Assembly: GCF_026020075.1 (NCBI RefSeq)
Contig: NZ_CP102772.1
Coordinates: 2,418,001-2,482,000, forward strand
DNA length: 64,000 nt
Origin: Bosea sp. NBC_00550
Lineage (GTDB): Bacteria > Pseudomonadota > Alphaproteobacteria > Rhizobiales > Beijerinckiaceae
Direction: 5' to 3'
The translations under genes and the position numbers were made by a program. Below the pieces are notes generated by a model, which was given only the letters and a program-made list of their open reading frames with translations, ran no database searches and had not been told where the DNA came from. Shown here in pieces: positions 32,173 through 42,586 of this stretch (its first letter is position 1; the number at the start of each line of letters is the position of its first letter).

Positions 32173-34305
32173 TCAGACGCTGCCGACCGTCTTGAGCCGC
32201 ACCCGCGGATGGATCTCGGCCTGCGACAGCACCGGCGTCTCGCGACGGAAGCGCTCGATGATCTGGCGCGCGAAGGGCCGCGCCATGCCGGAGGTGACGA
32301 GCGCCGGCATCTCGCCGATACGCGCGGCATCCTCGAACTTGTCGCGGACGTGATGCACGAACTCCTGCAGCCGCGAGGGCTGCATGGCGAGGTGCCGGTC
32401 CTCGCCCTGGCCGATGATGGATTCGGCGAAGACGCTTTCCCAGGCCGGCGACAGCGTGATGATCGGCAGGACGCCGTGCTGGTTCGAGAACTGCGCGCAG
32501 ATCTGGCGGGCCAGCCGGGCGCGGACATGCTCGGCGATGTCGCGCGGACTGCGCACGCCAGCCGAAACCTCGGCGACGCCTTCGATGATGGTCGGCAGGT
32601 CGCGGATCGAGATGCGCTCGCCCAGCAGGAGTTGCAGCACGCGCTGGATGCCGGTGGTCGAGATCTGGCTCGGCACGATCTCCTTGACGAGATCGGCATG
32701 GTCCTTCGGCAATTCGCGCAGCAGCTTCTGCACCTCGGTATGCGAGAGCAGCTCCGGCATGTTCGACTTCAGCACTTCCGTCAGATGCGTCGAGATCACC
32801 GTCGCGGCGTCGACCACGGTGTAGCCGCGCAGTTGCGCCTCGTCCTGCAGCGCGCCGTCGATCCAGGTCGCCGGCAGGCCGAAGGTCGGCTCAAGCACGT
32901 TGTGGCCGGGCAGATTGACCGCGCCGCCCATCGGATCCATGGCCATGTACTGGCCGGCATAGACGATGCCGTGCCCGGCATCGATCTCCTTGATCTTGAT
33001 GAAGTAGTGGTTCGCCTCGAGCTGGACGTTGTCGACGATGCGCACTGCCGGCATGACGAAGCCGAGCTCGGCGGCGAGCTGGCGCCGCAGCGCCCGGACC
33101 TGATCGGTCAGCCGGTCCTGCCCGCCGGCGGCGTTGACCAGCGGCAACAGCCCGTAGCCGATCTCGATCTTCAGCTCGTCCATCTTCAGGAGGTCGTTGA
33201 GCGTCTCCTCGCGCGGCGTGCCGTCCGCCGCCATGGCCGTACCGGACTGCGCCGTGCCACCGGCGAGCGCCTGCTCGGCCTCTCGCTTCTTGGCCGCCTG
33301 GCCGAAGCGGCGGGCGAGGTAACCGGCGCCGCCCGCGAGCAGCAGGAAGGGCAGCATCGGGATGCCCGGCAGCAGCGCGATCAGCAGCATCACCGCCGCC
33401 GACATGCCGAGCGCTTTCGGGTAGCCGGAGAGCTGCTGGCCCAGCGCCTTGTCGGCCGCACCGCGCACGCCCGCCTTCGACACGAGCAGGCCCGCGGCGG
33501 TCGAGACGATCAGCGCCGGGACCTGGCTGACGAGACCGTCGCCGACGGTGAGCAGGGTATAGTTGTGGGCCGCGTCGCCGAAGCTCAGCCCCTGCTGCGC
33601 CACGCCGATGATGATGCCGCCGAGCACGTTGATGAAGGTGATCAGCAGGGCGGCAATGGCGTCGCCGCGCACGAATTTCGAGGCGCCGTCCATCGAGCCG
33701 AAGAAGGAGGATTCGTCCTCCAGAGCCTTGCGGCGGAGCTTGGCGGTGTCCTGGTCGATCAGGCCGGCCGAGAGATCGGCATCGATCGCCATCTGCTTGC
33801 CGGGCATGGCGTCGAGGGTAAAGCGGGCGGCGACCTCGGCAATGCGGCCCGAGCCCTTGGTGATGACCACGAAGTTCACGATGATCAGGATGGTGAAGAC
33901 GATCACCCCGATCACGAAATTGCCGCTCATGACGAAGCCGGCGAAGGCCTCGATGACGTGACCGGCCGCCGCCGTGCCTTCGTGCCCATGCGCGAGGATG
34001 AGACGCGTCGAGGCCAGGTTCAGCGCCAGCCGGAACATGGTGACGATCAGCAGCACCGTCGGAAAGGCTGAGAACTCCAGCGGCTCCTCGATGAAGAGCG
34101 CGGTCATCAGCACCAGTACCGACAGGATGATCGAGAGCGCCAGCATCAGGTCGAGCAGCAGCGCCGGCATCGGGAAGATGAGCACCACCAGGATGCCCAT
34201 GACGCCGATGGCGAGGAACAGATCGGGCCGGTTTAAGAGCTTTCCCAGCGCGCCGCGATCGGGAACGCTGAACCCTCTCCCCTGCCCTGCCGTCACATCG
34301 GTCAT
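32173..34305 (-). CDS. flhA: Flagellar type III export gate protein FlhA
   Basis: A 710-residue export-gate component (721 if the ATG at 34338 is used; I prefer 34305, MTDVTAGQG, which has GGAACGG upstream). Eight membrane helices lie in the first 330 residues. The conserved FHIPEP region includes AFPTVLLIVTMFRLALNLASTRLIL and GDAIAALLITFINVLGGIIIG, and the cytoplasmic C-terminal domain (from about 350) ends in the usual PALVTSGMARPFARQIIERF segment. It forms the nonameric ring that accepts export substrates from FliI/FliJ. Confidence 0.95.
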   Translation of the reverse strand: MTDVTAGQGRGFSVPDRGALGKLLNRPDLFLAIGVMGILVVLIFPMPALLLDLMLALSIILSVLVLMTALFIEEPLEFSAFPTVLLIVTMFRLALNLASTRLILAHGHEGTAAAGHVIEAFAGFVMSGNFVIGVIVFTILIIVNFVVITKGSGRIAEVAARFTLDAMPGKQMAIDADLSAGLIDQDTAKLRRKALEDESSFFGSMDGASKFVRGDAIAALLITFINVLGGIIIGVAQQGLSFGDAAHNYTLLTVGDGLVSQVPALIVSTAAGLLVSKAGVRGAADKALGQQLSGYPKALGMSAAVMLLIALLPGIPMLPFLLLAGGAGYLARRFGQAAKKREAEQALAGGTAQSGTAMAADGTPREETLNDLLKMDELKIEIGYGLLPLVNAAGGQDRLTDQVRALRRQLAAELGFVMPAVRIVDNVQLEANHYFIKIKEIDAGHGIVYAGQYMAMDPMGGAVNLPGHNVLEPTFGLPATWIDGALQDEAQLRGYTVVDAATVISTHLTEVLKSNMPELLSHTEVQKLLRELPKDHADLVKEIVPSQISTTGIQRVLQLLLGERISIRDLPTIIEGVAEVSAGVRSPRDIAEHVRARLARQICAQFSNQHGVLPIITLSPAWESVFAESIIGQGEDRHLAMQPSRLQEFVHHVRDKFEDAARIGEMPALVTSGMARPFARQIIERFRRETPVLSQAEIHPRVRLKTVGSV

Positions 34306-34548
34306 CGACCGTTCCGCCCGCCGCCTGATGCCCGCCATGAGGCAAGCGAGCGCTTCGAATTGAAGCGCAACCCGGCAATTCTTGCCGGGTGTATGGTGAA
34401 CGAATTGTTAAGAAGCGGATTAATACCGTCGCGGAACCATCTGATGAACGGATGGTTATCGAAACGCCGCGTTGTGGCCCCATTCGCCACCCCAACTCGG
34501 CTGCGGGCGGCAATATCTTGCCAGGTCCCGCTGATATCGGAGGTAATC

Positions 34549-34863
34549 TTGAATCGACGTTCCTTTTTGACGAGTCTTTTCGGCGGTCTCGCAGTCGCCG
34601 GCATTGGCGGTACCGCCATGGCGACGAGCATGATCGAAGCGGCCGCTGCGCCCGCCGAAGCCGCCGCGGGCGAGCTGGACGCCAATCTCAAGGCTGGCCT
34701 CGATCAGGCTGACACCGAATTTACGCAGTACCATCGCGGCCACCCGTCTCATTATCGCGACCACCCGTCCCGCTATCGGCACCATCGCCGCCCGCCCCCG
34801 CCGCCAGTGCACCGCCGCCCGCGCCGCGTGGTCCGCAACGGCCGCGTCTACTACATCCGTTGA
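34549..34863 (+). CDS. Small Tat-signal protein with His/Arg/Pro-rich tail
   Basis: A 104-residue protein. The start is a TTG at 34549 preceded by GGAGGT five bases away; the longer frame upstream from 34360 has no matching sequence. The N-terminus M-NRRSFLTSLFGGLAVAGIGG is a twin-arginine signal almost identical to that of the gene at 36524. An acidic spacer (GELDANLKAGLDQADTEFTQY) is also shared with the 36524 protein (MKEALDKTDAEFSQY). The tail (residues about 63-104) is low complexity, rich in His, Arg and Pro, ending RVVRNGRVYYIR. Similar tails elsewhere have been mislabelled protamine-like. Function unknown; a strong terminator follows. Confidence 0.75.
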   Translation: MNRRSFLTSLFGGLAVAGIGGTAMATSMIEAAAAPAEAAAGELDANLKAGLDQADTEFTQYHRGHPSHYRDHPSRYRHHRRPPPPPVHRRPRRVVRNGRVYYIR

Positions 34864-34873
34864 CAAGCTCGGA

Positions 34874-34902
34874 GGGCGGCACCTGCCGGTGCCGCCCTTC
34901 TT
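34874..34902 (+). terminator. Rho-independent terminator after the 34549 gene
   Basis: GGGCGGCACC (34874-34883), loop TGCC, GGTGCCGCCC (34888-34897), a perfect ten-pair stem followed by TTCTT. It separates the small Tat-signal gene from the MFS gene. Confidence 0.88.
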
Positions 34903-34946
34903 CGTCACCAAGACATTCGGCAAGCGATATTCGGGAGGAAGCCGGC

Positions 34947-36389
34947 ATGACAGCGCCGGGCATCGATCAGGACGGCACGATCACCACCGATGTCCCGGCG
35001 CGGCTGGACCGCCTGCCCTGGTCGCGGTTTCACACGCTCGTCGTCGTCGCGCTCGGCATCACCTGGATCCTCGACGGGCTCGAGGTCACGCTGGCTGGCG
35101 CCGTATCCGGCGCGCTGAAGGAAAGCCCGGTTCTTCGCTTCACCAATACCGAGATCGGCCTTGCGGGAGCGGCCTATATCGCCGGCGCGGTGGTCGGCGC
35201 CGTGCTCTTCGGCTGGCTGACCGACCGCCTCGGCCGCAAGAAGCTCTTCACCCTCACGGTTCTCGTCTATCTCTCCGCGACGGCGGCCACCGCGTTTTCC
35301 TGGAACGTCACGAGCTTCATTCTCTTCCGCTTCATGACCGGCATGGGCATCGGCGGCGAATACACCGCGATCAACTCGACCATTCAGGAACTCATCCCCG
35401 CCCGCGTGCGTGGCTGGACCGACCTCGTCATCAACGGCTCGTTCTGGGTCGGGGCGGCGCTCGGCGCGCTCGGCGCCATCGTCCTGCTTGATCCGGCCTG
35501 GATCAACCCGGAGCATGGCTGGCGCCTCGCCTTCTTCATCGGCGCCGCGCTGGGCCTCGTCATCCTCTTCCTGCGGCAATGGATTCCTGAAAGCCCGCGC
35601 TGGCTGATCAGCCACGGCCAGCCGGAGCGCGCCGCTGCCATCGTCGCCGATATCGAGCGCCGCGCCGGCTTCGTCCCGCCCGCCGGCGAGGTCCTGTCCC
35701 TAACGAAGCTGCGCCCCCGCGCCGCGACGCCGCTCGGGGAGGTCTTTCGCGCCCTGTTCGTTGTCCATCGCGAGCGCGCGCTCGTCGGGCTGGCGCTGAT
35801 GCTGTCGCAGGCCTTCTTCTACAACGCGATCTTCTTCACCTACGCGCTGATCCTGACCGATTTCTACGGGGTGCCCTCGCAGAATATCGGCTGGTTCATC
35901 CTGCCCTTCGCCGCCGGTAATTTCCTCGGCCCCCTGCTGATCGGCCGGCTGTTCGACACGATCGGCCGCCGCGTGATGATCGCCGCGACCTATGCGCTCT
36001 CGGGCGTGCTGCTGACCGGCACGGGCTATATGTTCTGGCAGGACTGGCTCACCGCCGCGCAGCTCACCCTGTGCTGGAGCGTGGTCTTCTTCTTCGCTTC
36101 GGCCGCGGCGAGTTCGGCCTATCTCACGGTCTCGGAAACCTTCCCCGTCGAGATGCGCGCGCTGGCCATCGCGGTGTTCTACGCGGTCGGCACCGGCGCG
36201 GGCGGCATCGCCGGCCCCTGGCTCTTCGGCGTGCTGATCGATACCGGATCGCGCGGCAGCGTCTTCGCCGGCTATCTGCTCGGCGCCGCGCTGATGCTCG
36301 GAGCGGCCTTGATTGCGGCTCGCTTCGCCGTCCGGGCCGAACGCAAGCCGCTCGAAAGCGTCGCGCGTCCACTCAACGCCGTGGATTGA
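34947..36389 (+). CDS. MFS transporter, sugar/aromatic-acid porter type
   Basis: A 480-residue 12-helix transporter. The start at 34947 (MTAPGIDQDG) has a consensus GGGAGGAA just upstream and is preferred to the longer frame from 34860. Loop 2-3 is GWLTDRLGRKKLF, and the loop after helix 6 has RQWIPESPRWLISHGQPERA, the PESPRWL motif of the sugar porter/AAHS group. Substrate is unknown. It stands between the two small Tat-signal genes, on the same strand. Confidence 0.85.
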   Translation: MTAPGIDQDGTITTDVPARLDRLPWSRFHTLVVVALGITWILDGLEVTLAGAVSGALKESPVLRFTNTEIGLAGAAYIAGAVVGAVLFGWLTDRLGRKKLFTLTVLVYLSATAATAFSWNVTSFILFRFMTGMGIGGEYTAINSTIQELIPARVRGWTDLVINGSFWVGAALGALGAIVLLDPAWINPEHGWRLAFFIGAALGLVILFLRQWIPESPRWLISHGQPERAAAIVADIERRAGFVPPAGEVLSLTKLRPRAATPLGEVFRALFVVHRERALVGLALMLSQAFFYNAIFFTYALILTDFYGVPSQNIGWFILPFAAGNFLGPLLIGRLFDTIGRRVMIAATYALSGVLLTGTGYMFWQDWLTAAQLTLCWSVVFFFASAAASSAYLTVSETFPVEMRALAIAVFYAVGTGAGGIAGPWLFGVLIDTGSRGSVFAGYLLGAALMLGAALIAARFAVRAERKPLESVARPLNAVD

Positions 36390-36523
36390 TCGCCATGCCC
36401 GTAACCATAGCGCCGGAAAGCCGGCCTCGGGAACAAAGCATCATTTAAATGCATTACTCGTGACCTGCGTTCCGGCCTTAAGAATGTAGGGGAAGATGTG
36501 GTGACAGAAGCCTGGAGGTCGTT

Positions 36524-36835
36524 GTGGACAGACGCTCATTCCTGATGACGCTGGTTGGAGGCTTGGCAACTGCCGGCATGGGCGGCATCGCCGCCGCCGA
36601 AGCGGCCCAGCCGAAGCCGGTCCTGAAGCCGGAAGCCGAGCCCGCCCAGGGCGACGAGGCGGTCCCGGCCGAAATGAAGGAGGCGCTGGACAAGACCGAC
36701 GCCGAATTCAGCCAATACTATTATTACCGCCGTCCGCGGTATTACGCCCGGCCCCGCTATTATGCCAGGCCGCGCTACTACTATCGGCCCCGCTACTACG
36801 CCAGGCCGCGCTACTATCGCCGGCGCTACTACTGA
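36524..36835 (+). CDS. Small Tat-signal protein with Tyr/Arg/Pro repeat tail
   Basis: A 103-residue protein starting at GTG 36524, five bases after GGAGGT. The N-terminus DRRSFLMTLVGGLATAGMGG is a twin-arginine signal. A Pro/Glu-rich spacer leads to MKEALDKTDAEFSQY, then about 38 residues that are almost only Tyr, Arg, Pro and Ala in irregular RPRYYA/RPRYYY units. The tail contains no Cys, Asp, Glu or Lys. It is a paralogue of the 34549 protein in signal and spacer but with a different tail. Exported, highly cationic and aromatic; polyanion or wall binding is a guess. No known family function. Confidence 0.8.
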   Translation: MDRRSFLMTLVGGLATAGMGGIAAAEAAQPKPVLKPEAEPAQGDEAVPAEMKEALDKTDAEFSQYYYYRRPRYYARPRYYARPRYYYRPRYYARPRYYRRRYY

Positions 36836-36853
36836 TAAGCGGCCGCTTACGGG

Positions 36854-38218
<1,365 letters not shown>

Positions 38219-38262
38219 GGCTCAGGTCCTTCTGTTCTGCGTCACGATGGCGGTCCCGGCTC

Positions 38263-38613
38263 TCACCGGTCCGCCTTGATGATTTCCGTCATGGTCACGC
38301 CGAGCCGGTCCTCGACGACGACGACTTCGCCGCGCGCCACCAGCCGCTCGTTGACGAAGATGTCGATCGCCTCGCCGACACGCCGGTCGAGTTCCAGCAC
38401 CGTGCCCGGCACGATCTGGAGCAGGTCTCCCACCGCGACCTTCGACGACCCGAGCACGGCCGAAACCATGACGGGAACGTCGAAGACCTGCTCGAGATCC
38501 TCGGCCGTCTTGACCGGGACCGGGCCGGACCGTGCGACCGAGGTCTGGTTCTGGTCGAACGACAGATCGGCCTGGTTCAGCGGCGGCAGGTTGAGATCGT
38601 TCTCCTGGCTCAT
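38263..38613 (-). CDS. fliN: Flagellar motor switch protein FliN
   Basis: A 116-residue protein with a variable N-terminus and the C-terminal SpoA domain: FDVPVMVSAVLGSSKVAVGDLLQIVPGTVLELDRRVGEAIDIFVNERLVARGEVVVVEDRLGVTMTEII (described here by its start LxxVFDVPV and end GVTMTEI). It is part of the C-ring that sets rotation and binds FliH. It lies 11 bases downstream of fliH and 44 upstream of flbD in the same operon. Confidence 0.93.
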   Translation of the reverse strand: MSQENDLNLPPLNQADLSFDQNQTSVARSGPVPVKTAEDLEQVFDVPVMVSAVLGSSKVAVGDLLQIVPGTVLELDRRVGEAIDIFVNERLVARGEVVVVEDRLGVTMTEIIKADR

Positions 38614-38624
38614 GGCTCAAACTT

Positions 38625-39215
38625 TCATGGTTCCGCCTGGCCATGGCCGAACACGCGCGCGACCGCCTGCTCGACCAGGGCCGAAAGCTGCTGGCTGTCG
38701 AGGACGAAACCGCCCTCCGCCCATTCGATGCGCCCGTCCCCAGGCGCGATGTCGGCCTGACCGAGCACGATCAGCTTTCCGGAGAAGCCGTGCTCGGCCG
38801 TAAGCTTGCGAGCCAACTCCTCGGCCGGCTCGACCATCGCCTCGTTGACCCGCAGCACGAGATGCGGCGCCGTCCTGGCGTGGCTCAGGCATTCGCGTAC
38901 GGCTCCCGCCAGCGCAGCCATCGGCTTATCCGCCAGCGCGGCACCTGCCAGCGCCTTTGCGGTCACGAGGGCGACATGCGCGGCATGCTCCTCCAGCGCC
39001 GCGGTGCGAGCCGCCTCCTGCGCGAAGAGCCGCTCGGCCGAACGCGCGATCTGGCCCGTCAGGCCGGTGAGCTGCGCCTCCGCTTCCCGGCGTGCCTGCT
39101 CATGGCCGGCATGGAAGCCCTCGTCCCGCGCTGCCGCGAGCTCGGCCTCGCCGGCGGCCTTTCGACCGCCTTCGCGGAAATCCGCCCCGAACATGAATTT
39201 CGTCGCGGAGGCCAT
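38625..39215 (-). CDS. fliH: FliH-like flagellar export ATPase regulator
   Basis: A 196-residue Ala/Glu-rich protein. The start at 39215 (MASATKFMFGADF) is chosen since it begins one base after the fliG stop; a longer frame reaches 39242 inside fliG. A central coiled coil (HEQARREAEAQLTGLTGQ..., residues about 38-90) precedes a C-terminal domain (LVLRVNEAMVEPAEELARKL, RIEWAEGGFVLD) typical of FliH/V-ATPase E-type stators. It anchors FliI to FliN. Sequence divergence is usual for alphaproteobacterial FliH; position supports the call. Confidence 0.85.
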   Translation of the reverse strand: MASATKFMFGADFREGGRKAAGEAELAAARDEGFHAGHEQARREAEAQLTGLTGQIARSAERLFAQEAARTAALEEHAAHVALVTAKALAGAALADKPMAALAGAVRECLSHARTAPHLVLRVNEAMVEPAEELARKLTAEHGFSGKLIVLGQADIAPGDGRIEWAEGGFVLDSQQLSALVEQAVARVFGHGQAEP

Positions 39216-39216
39216 C

Positions 39217-40296
39217 TCAGTACACCAGCTCGTCGTCGGCATTGCCCTTGGACAGGACGATCTCGCCCTTGTCCGCCAGGTCCTTCGTCATCTGGACGAG
39301 CTTGGTCTGGGCCTCGTCGACCTCCTTGAGGCGGAGGGGTCCGAGACCTTCCATGTCGTCCTGCATGTTCTTCGCCGCGCGCTGCGACATCGCGCCGAAG
39401 AAGAAGTCCCGCATCGATTGGCTCGCACCCTTGAGCGCGCGCGCCAGCGTGTCCTTGTCGACCTGGCGCATCAGCGTCTGCAACCCGGCCGGGTCGAGCT
39501 TGGCGAGGTCCTCGAAGGTGAACATCAGGGCGCGGATACGCTCGGCCGATTCCTGGTTCGAGGCGTCGAGTGCCGAGAGGAAGCGCATCTCGGTCTGCCG
39601 GTCGAACCCGTTGAAGATCTCGGCCATCATCTCGTGCGGATCGCGGCGACGCGTCTGGGTCAAGGTCGAGACGAATTCGGTCCGCAGCGTATTCTCGATA
39701 TGGTCGAGCGCTTCCTTCTGCACCGATTCCAGCCGCAGCATGCGTCCGACCACCTCGATGGACAGGTCGTTCGGCAGGTTGCGCAGCACGTTGGCGGCAT
39801 GCTCCGGCCGGATCTTGGACAGGATCACGGCAATGGTCTGCGGATATTCGTTCTTCAGGAAATTCGCGAGCACGACGGCATCGATGTTGCCGAGCTTCTG
39901 CCACATGTTGCGGCCGGCCGGCCCGCGGATTTCCTCCATGATCAGCGCGACCTGATCGCTCGGCAGGATCTTCTCGAGCAGCGAGATCGTGCGGTCGAAG
40001 GAGCCGGTGACGGCGCCGGCGCTGGAGAGCTTCCCGACAAAATCAAGCATCAGTCGCTCGACCTCGTCCGCATCGACCGTGCCGAGCTCCGCCATGGCGC
40101 GCGTGATGATGCGGATCTCGTCGTCGTCGAACTCCCGCCAGATCGTCCGGCCATGGTCCTCGCCGAGGACGAGCAGGATCACGGCCGCACGCTGCGGGCC
40201 GCTCATCTCGGCGATGGTGGTCACGCCGAAGCCGCCACCCTCGATGCTGTCCTGGAGGGATGTGCTACGCGTTGCGATGGATCGTGGCTCAGCCAT
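39217..40296 (-). CDS. fliG: Flagellar motor switch protein FliG
   Basis: A 359-residue rotor protein. It has the FliG N domain ([21 protein letters not shown]), the middle armadillo part ([26 protein letters not shown]) with an EHPQ-like EYPQ motif, and the C domain with charged residues for stator interaction ([34 protein letters not shown]). Located between the FliF ring and the FliM/N C-ring. Stop and start of the next gene are one base apart. Confidence 0.95.
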   Translation of the reverse strand: MAEPRSIATRSTSLQDSIEGGGFGVTTIAEMSGPQRAAVILLVLGEDHGRTIWREFDDDEIRIITRAMAELGTVDADEVERLMLDFVGKLSSAGAVTGSFDRTISLLEKILPSDQVALIMEEIRGPAGRNMWQKLGNIDAVVLANFLKNEYPQTIAVILSKIRPEHAANVLRNLPNDLSIEVVGRMLRLESVQKEALDHIENTLRTEFVSTLTQTRRRDPHEMMAEIFNGFDRQTEMRFLSALDASNQESAERIRALMFTFEDLAKLDPAGLQTLMRQVDKDTLARALKGASQSMRDFFFGAMSQRAAKNMQDDMEGLGPLRLKEVDEAQTKLVQMTKDLADKGEIVLSKGNADDELVY

Positions 40297-40310
40297 GGTT
40301 CAGCGGCCCG

Positions 40311-42002
40311 TCACGCCGGGGCTTTTTCGTGGAGCCAGCTACGCAGCACCGCGACCGAATCGGCCGGATTCTGCGCGACCAGCGCCCCGATCTTTTCCAC
40401 CGACTGCGCCTTGAGCTGGCCCTTGATCTGGGCGATCGCCAGCATCCGCTCGGACGGGCCTTCGACGTCCTCCGCCACGATTTCCCCACTGGAGCCGACC
40501 GGGGCGAGCGCACGTCCGGGGCCGGCGGGATCGCCGGTCGCGATATCGGGTCCGGCCAGAACCGCATTGCGCATGAAGGACGGGATCGCCCGCACGGTGC
40601 TGTTGTCTGAAGCCAGGATCTGCTTCAGGAGCGGCCGCACCACGGTCATCAGCACGATCAGCGTCAGCAGCGAGATCACCCCGAGCTCGGCGAAGCGGAC
40701 CAGGTCCTCCCGGGTGAAGGAAAGGAGCTGCTGCATCAGCGTCTGCTCGGCCACGTCGCTCGGTGGCGGCGGCGCCTCGGCGAAGCGCAGGTTGACGACC
40801 TCGACCTTGTCGCCGCGACCCTGGTCGAACCCGACGGCCGTGCGGACAAGCTCGCCGATGCGGTCGAGTTCCTCGGCGTTGCGCGGCTGGTAGGACAGCT
40901 CGCCGGCGGGGCTGCGGGTATAATTGCCGTCGACGAGGACGGCGACCGACAGCTTCTTGACCCGGCCGCCCTCGAGCACCTCGGTGCGGGTCGTCCGCGA
41001 GATCTCGTAATTCGCCACCTCCTCGTTCTTCGAGGAGTTCTCCCGCTGCGCCTGCTGCGTGCCCTGCGTCTGCTGGGCGCCCGGCAGCTCGTTGCCGACC
41101 GTGACCGCGCCGTTGCCGCCTTCGGCGGTGCTGGAATTCTCGGTGCGGTTCTGGCTGGAGCGGAGAACGCGGCTCTCCGGATCGAAGCTCTCGGACCGGC
41201 TCTCGACGCGATTGCTGTCGAGCGCAGCCGAAACCTGGATGCGCGCCCGGCCATAGCCGACGACGCTGGCGACGATATCCTCCACCTGCGACTTGATGCG
41301 CTTCTCGATCGCGGTCTGGCGCTCCTCGATGCCGAGCCCGATCAGGCCCTGGTCGCTCTGGGCGCCGTCGGCGAGCAGACGGCCGCGCTCGTCGACTATC
41401 GAGACGCGCTCGGGCTTCAGCCCGTCGACGGCCGAGGCGACGAGATGGCGCACCGCCCGGACCTGCGCCGCATCGAGATCCCCGGCGAGCTTGAGCGCGA
41501 TTGAGGCCCGCGGCGGCTCGCGATCGCGCTCGAACAGCCGGCGCTCGGGAATGACGAGATGTACGCGCGCTGCCTGCACCCGGCTGATCGAGCGGATCGA
41601 GCGCGAGAGCTCGCCTTCGAGCGCGCGCAGATGGTTGATGTTCTGGACGAAGCTGGTCGAGGAGAAGGCGTCGCCCTTGTCGAAGATTTCGTAGCCGACG
41701 CCGCCGCCGGCCGGGATGCCCTTGCCGGCGAGGTCGAGGCGCAGGCGCGGCACATCGGCCTTCGGCACCAGCACCGTCTGCCCGTCGCCGCGCAGCTCGT
41801 ACTTGACCCCGCGCGTGTCGAGATCCTTCAGGACCGCGCTGACATCCTGGCTGGACAGGTCCGTGAACAGCACGCTCATCGCCGGCTGCGACATCTTCAG
41901 CATCACGAAGCCGAAGAAGCCGACGAGCGCCAGCGTCACCGCCAGCATGGCGGCCAGCCGCGCCGCGCCGAATTTGGCAAACTGCTCGATCAGGCCGTTC
42001 AC
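40311..42002 (-). CDS. fliF: Flagellar MS-ring protein FliF
   Basis: A 563-residue membrane ring protein. The start appears to be a GTG at 42002 with GGGGCGG upstream; an ATG just upstream is out of frame. TM1 is LAAMLAVTLALVGFFGFVML (about 16-35). The periplasmic RBM domains include VLFTDLSSQDVSAVLKDLD, GGVGYEIFDKGDAF and ARVHLVIPERRLFERD. A flexible Gln/Ser-rich loop (about 275-325) and TM2 VISLLTLIVLMTVVRPLL (about 443-460) precede the FliG-binding tail ending SVAVLRSWL. First gene of the fliFGHN-flbD unit. Confidence 0.95.
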   Translation of the reverse strand: MNGLIEQFAKFGAARLAAMLAVTLALVGFFGFVMLKMSQPAMSVLFTDLSSQDVSAVLKDLDTRGVKYELRGDGQTVLVPKADVPRLRLDLAGKGIPAGGGVGYEIFDKGDAFSSTSFVQNINHLRALEGELSRSIRSISRVQAARVHLVIPERRLFERDREPPRASIALKLAGDLDAAQVRAVRHLVASAVDGLKPERVSIVDERGRLLADGAQSDQGLIGLGIEERQTAIEKRIKSQVEDIVASVVGYGRARIQVSAALDSNRVESRSESFDPESRVLRSSQNRTENSSTAEGGNGAVTVGNELPGAQQTQGTQQAQRENSSKNEEVANYEISRTTRTEVLEGGRVKKLSVAVLVDGNYTRSPAGELSYQPRNAEELDRIGELVRTAVGFDQGRGDKVEVVNLRFAEAPPPPSDVAEQTLMQQLLSFTREDLVRFAELGVISLLTLIVLMTVVRPLLKQILASDNSTVRAIPSFMRNAVLAGPDIATGDPAGPGRALAPVGSSGEIVAEDVEGPSERMLAIAQIKGQLKAQSVEKIGALVAQNPADSVAVLRSWLHEKAPA

Positions 42003-42145
42003 GCCGCCATCCGCCCCACAGAATCGCCGGGACGGCGCACCTGCTCCGACCCACTAGGCAAGTTTTTCCCAGTGCATGGTTAGCGGTCGGTTAATTTTTC
42101 GGGGCGGGCCATTAACTTTCCACACGGCGATGGCGCGCAAACGCG

Positions 42146-42174
42146 AAAAGCGCCGGCCCTTTCGGGGCCGACGC
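42146..42174 (-). terminator. Rho-independent terminator after sciP
   Basis: On the minus strand GCGTCGGCCC pairs with GGGCCGGCGC (one U-G wobble) and is followed by TTTTC. It lies about 30 bases after the sciP stop and isolates sciP from fliF. Confidence 0.8.
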
Positions 42175-42203
42175 CTTTGAAAAGAAACGAAAATATCTGT
42201 TTC

Positions 42204-42479
42204 TTATTGGCGGTAGTGCTGGATCCGGGTCGTCCGAAGCCCGGCGAGGCCGTGCTGGTCGATCGACATCTGCCAGCTCAGGAACTCGTCGACGGTCAGC
42301 GTGTAGCGCTGGCACGCTTCCTCGAGGCTCAGGAGGCCGCCGCGTACAGCGGCCACCACCTCAGCCTTCCGCCGGATGACCCAGCGCCTTGTATTCATCG
42401 GCGGGAGATCCGCGATCGTCAGCGGACTTCCGTCCGGTCCGATCACGTATTTCACCCGCGGTCGCAATGGCTCGGTCAT
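42204..42479 (-). CDS. sciP: CtrA inhibitor SciP (DUF1153)
   Basis: A 91-residue protein starting at ATG 42479 (MTEPLRPRVKYVIGPDGSP); the longer frame to 42590 lacks conserved sequence. It contains YVIGPDGSPLTIADLPP, TRRWVIRRKAEVVAAVRGGL, SLEEACQRYTLTVDEFLSWQ and HGLAGLRTTR, the near-invariant DUF1153 helix-turn-helix of SciP. In Caulobacter SciP binds DNA and CtrA to block CtrA-activated transcription after S phase. Here it sits between fliF and flgD, with its own terminator; a GATTC (GANTC) lies upstream near 42570. Confidence 0.93.
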   Translation of the reverse strand: MTEPLRPRVKYVIGPDGSPLTIADLPPMNTRRWVIRRKAEVVAAVRGGLLSLEEACQRYTLTVDEFLSWQMSIDQHGLAGLRTTRIQHYRQ

Positions 42480-42586
42480 GGTACTCTCACACAACTCAAC
42501 AGAGCTACTGAGGGCAGCATAGAAGGCCGGTTTTAAAAATTGGCTAAAACGATCGTGTCTTATGTCCACGACTGATTCGCCCTTAC

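Noticed and set aside
32125..34071. 648-codon plus-strand frame opposite flhA
   Set aside because: Same shadow effect; Arg/His/Asp-rich sequence with no recognisable fold, opposite an intact FlhA.
36716..36830. Repeated CGCTACTAC/GCCCCGCTATTA units resembling a CRISPR or satellite
   Set aside because: The units are codon repeats in one continuous frame with no constant repeat length or spacers; they encode the Tyr/Arg/Pro tail.
42003..42145. Possible small gene between fliF and sciP
   Set aside because: No frame with start, ribosome site and sensible composition; it looks like promoter DNA for fliF.
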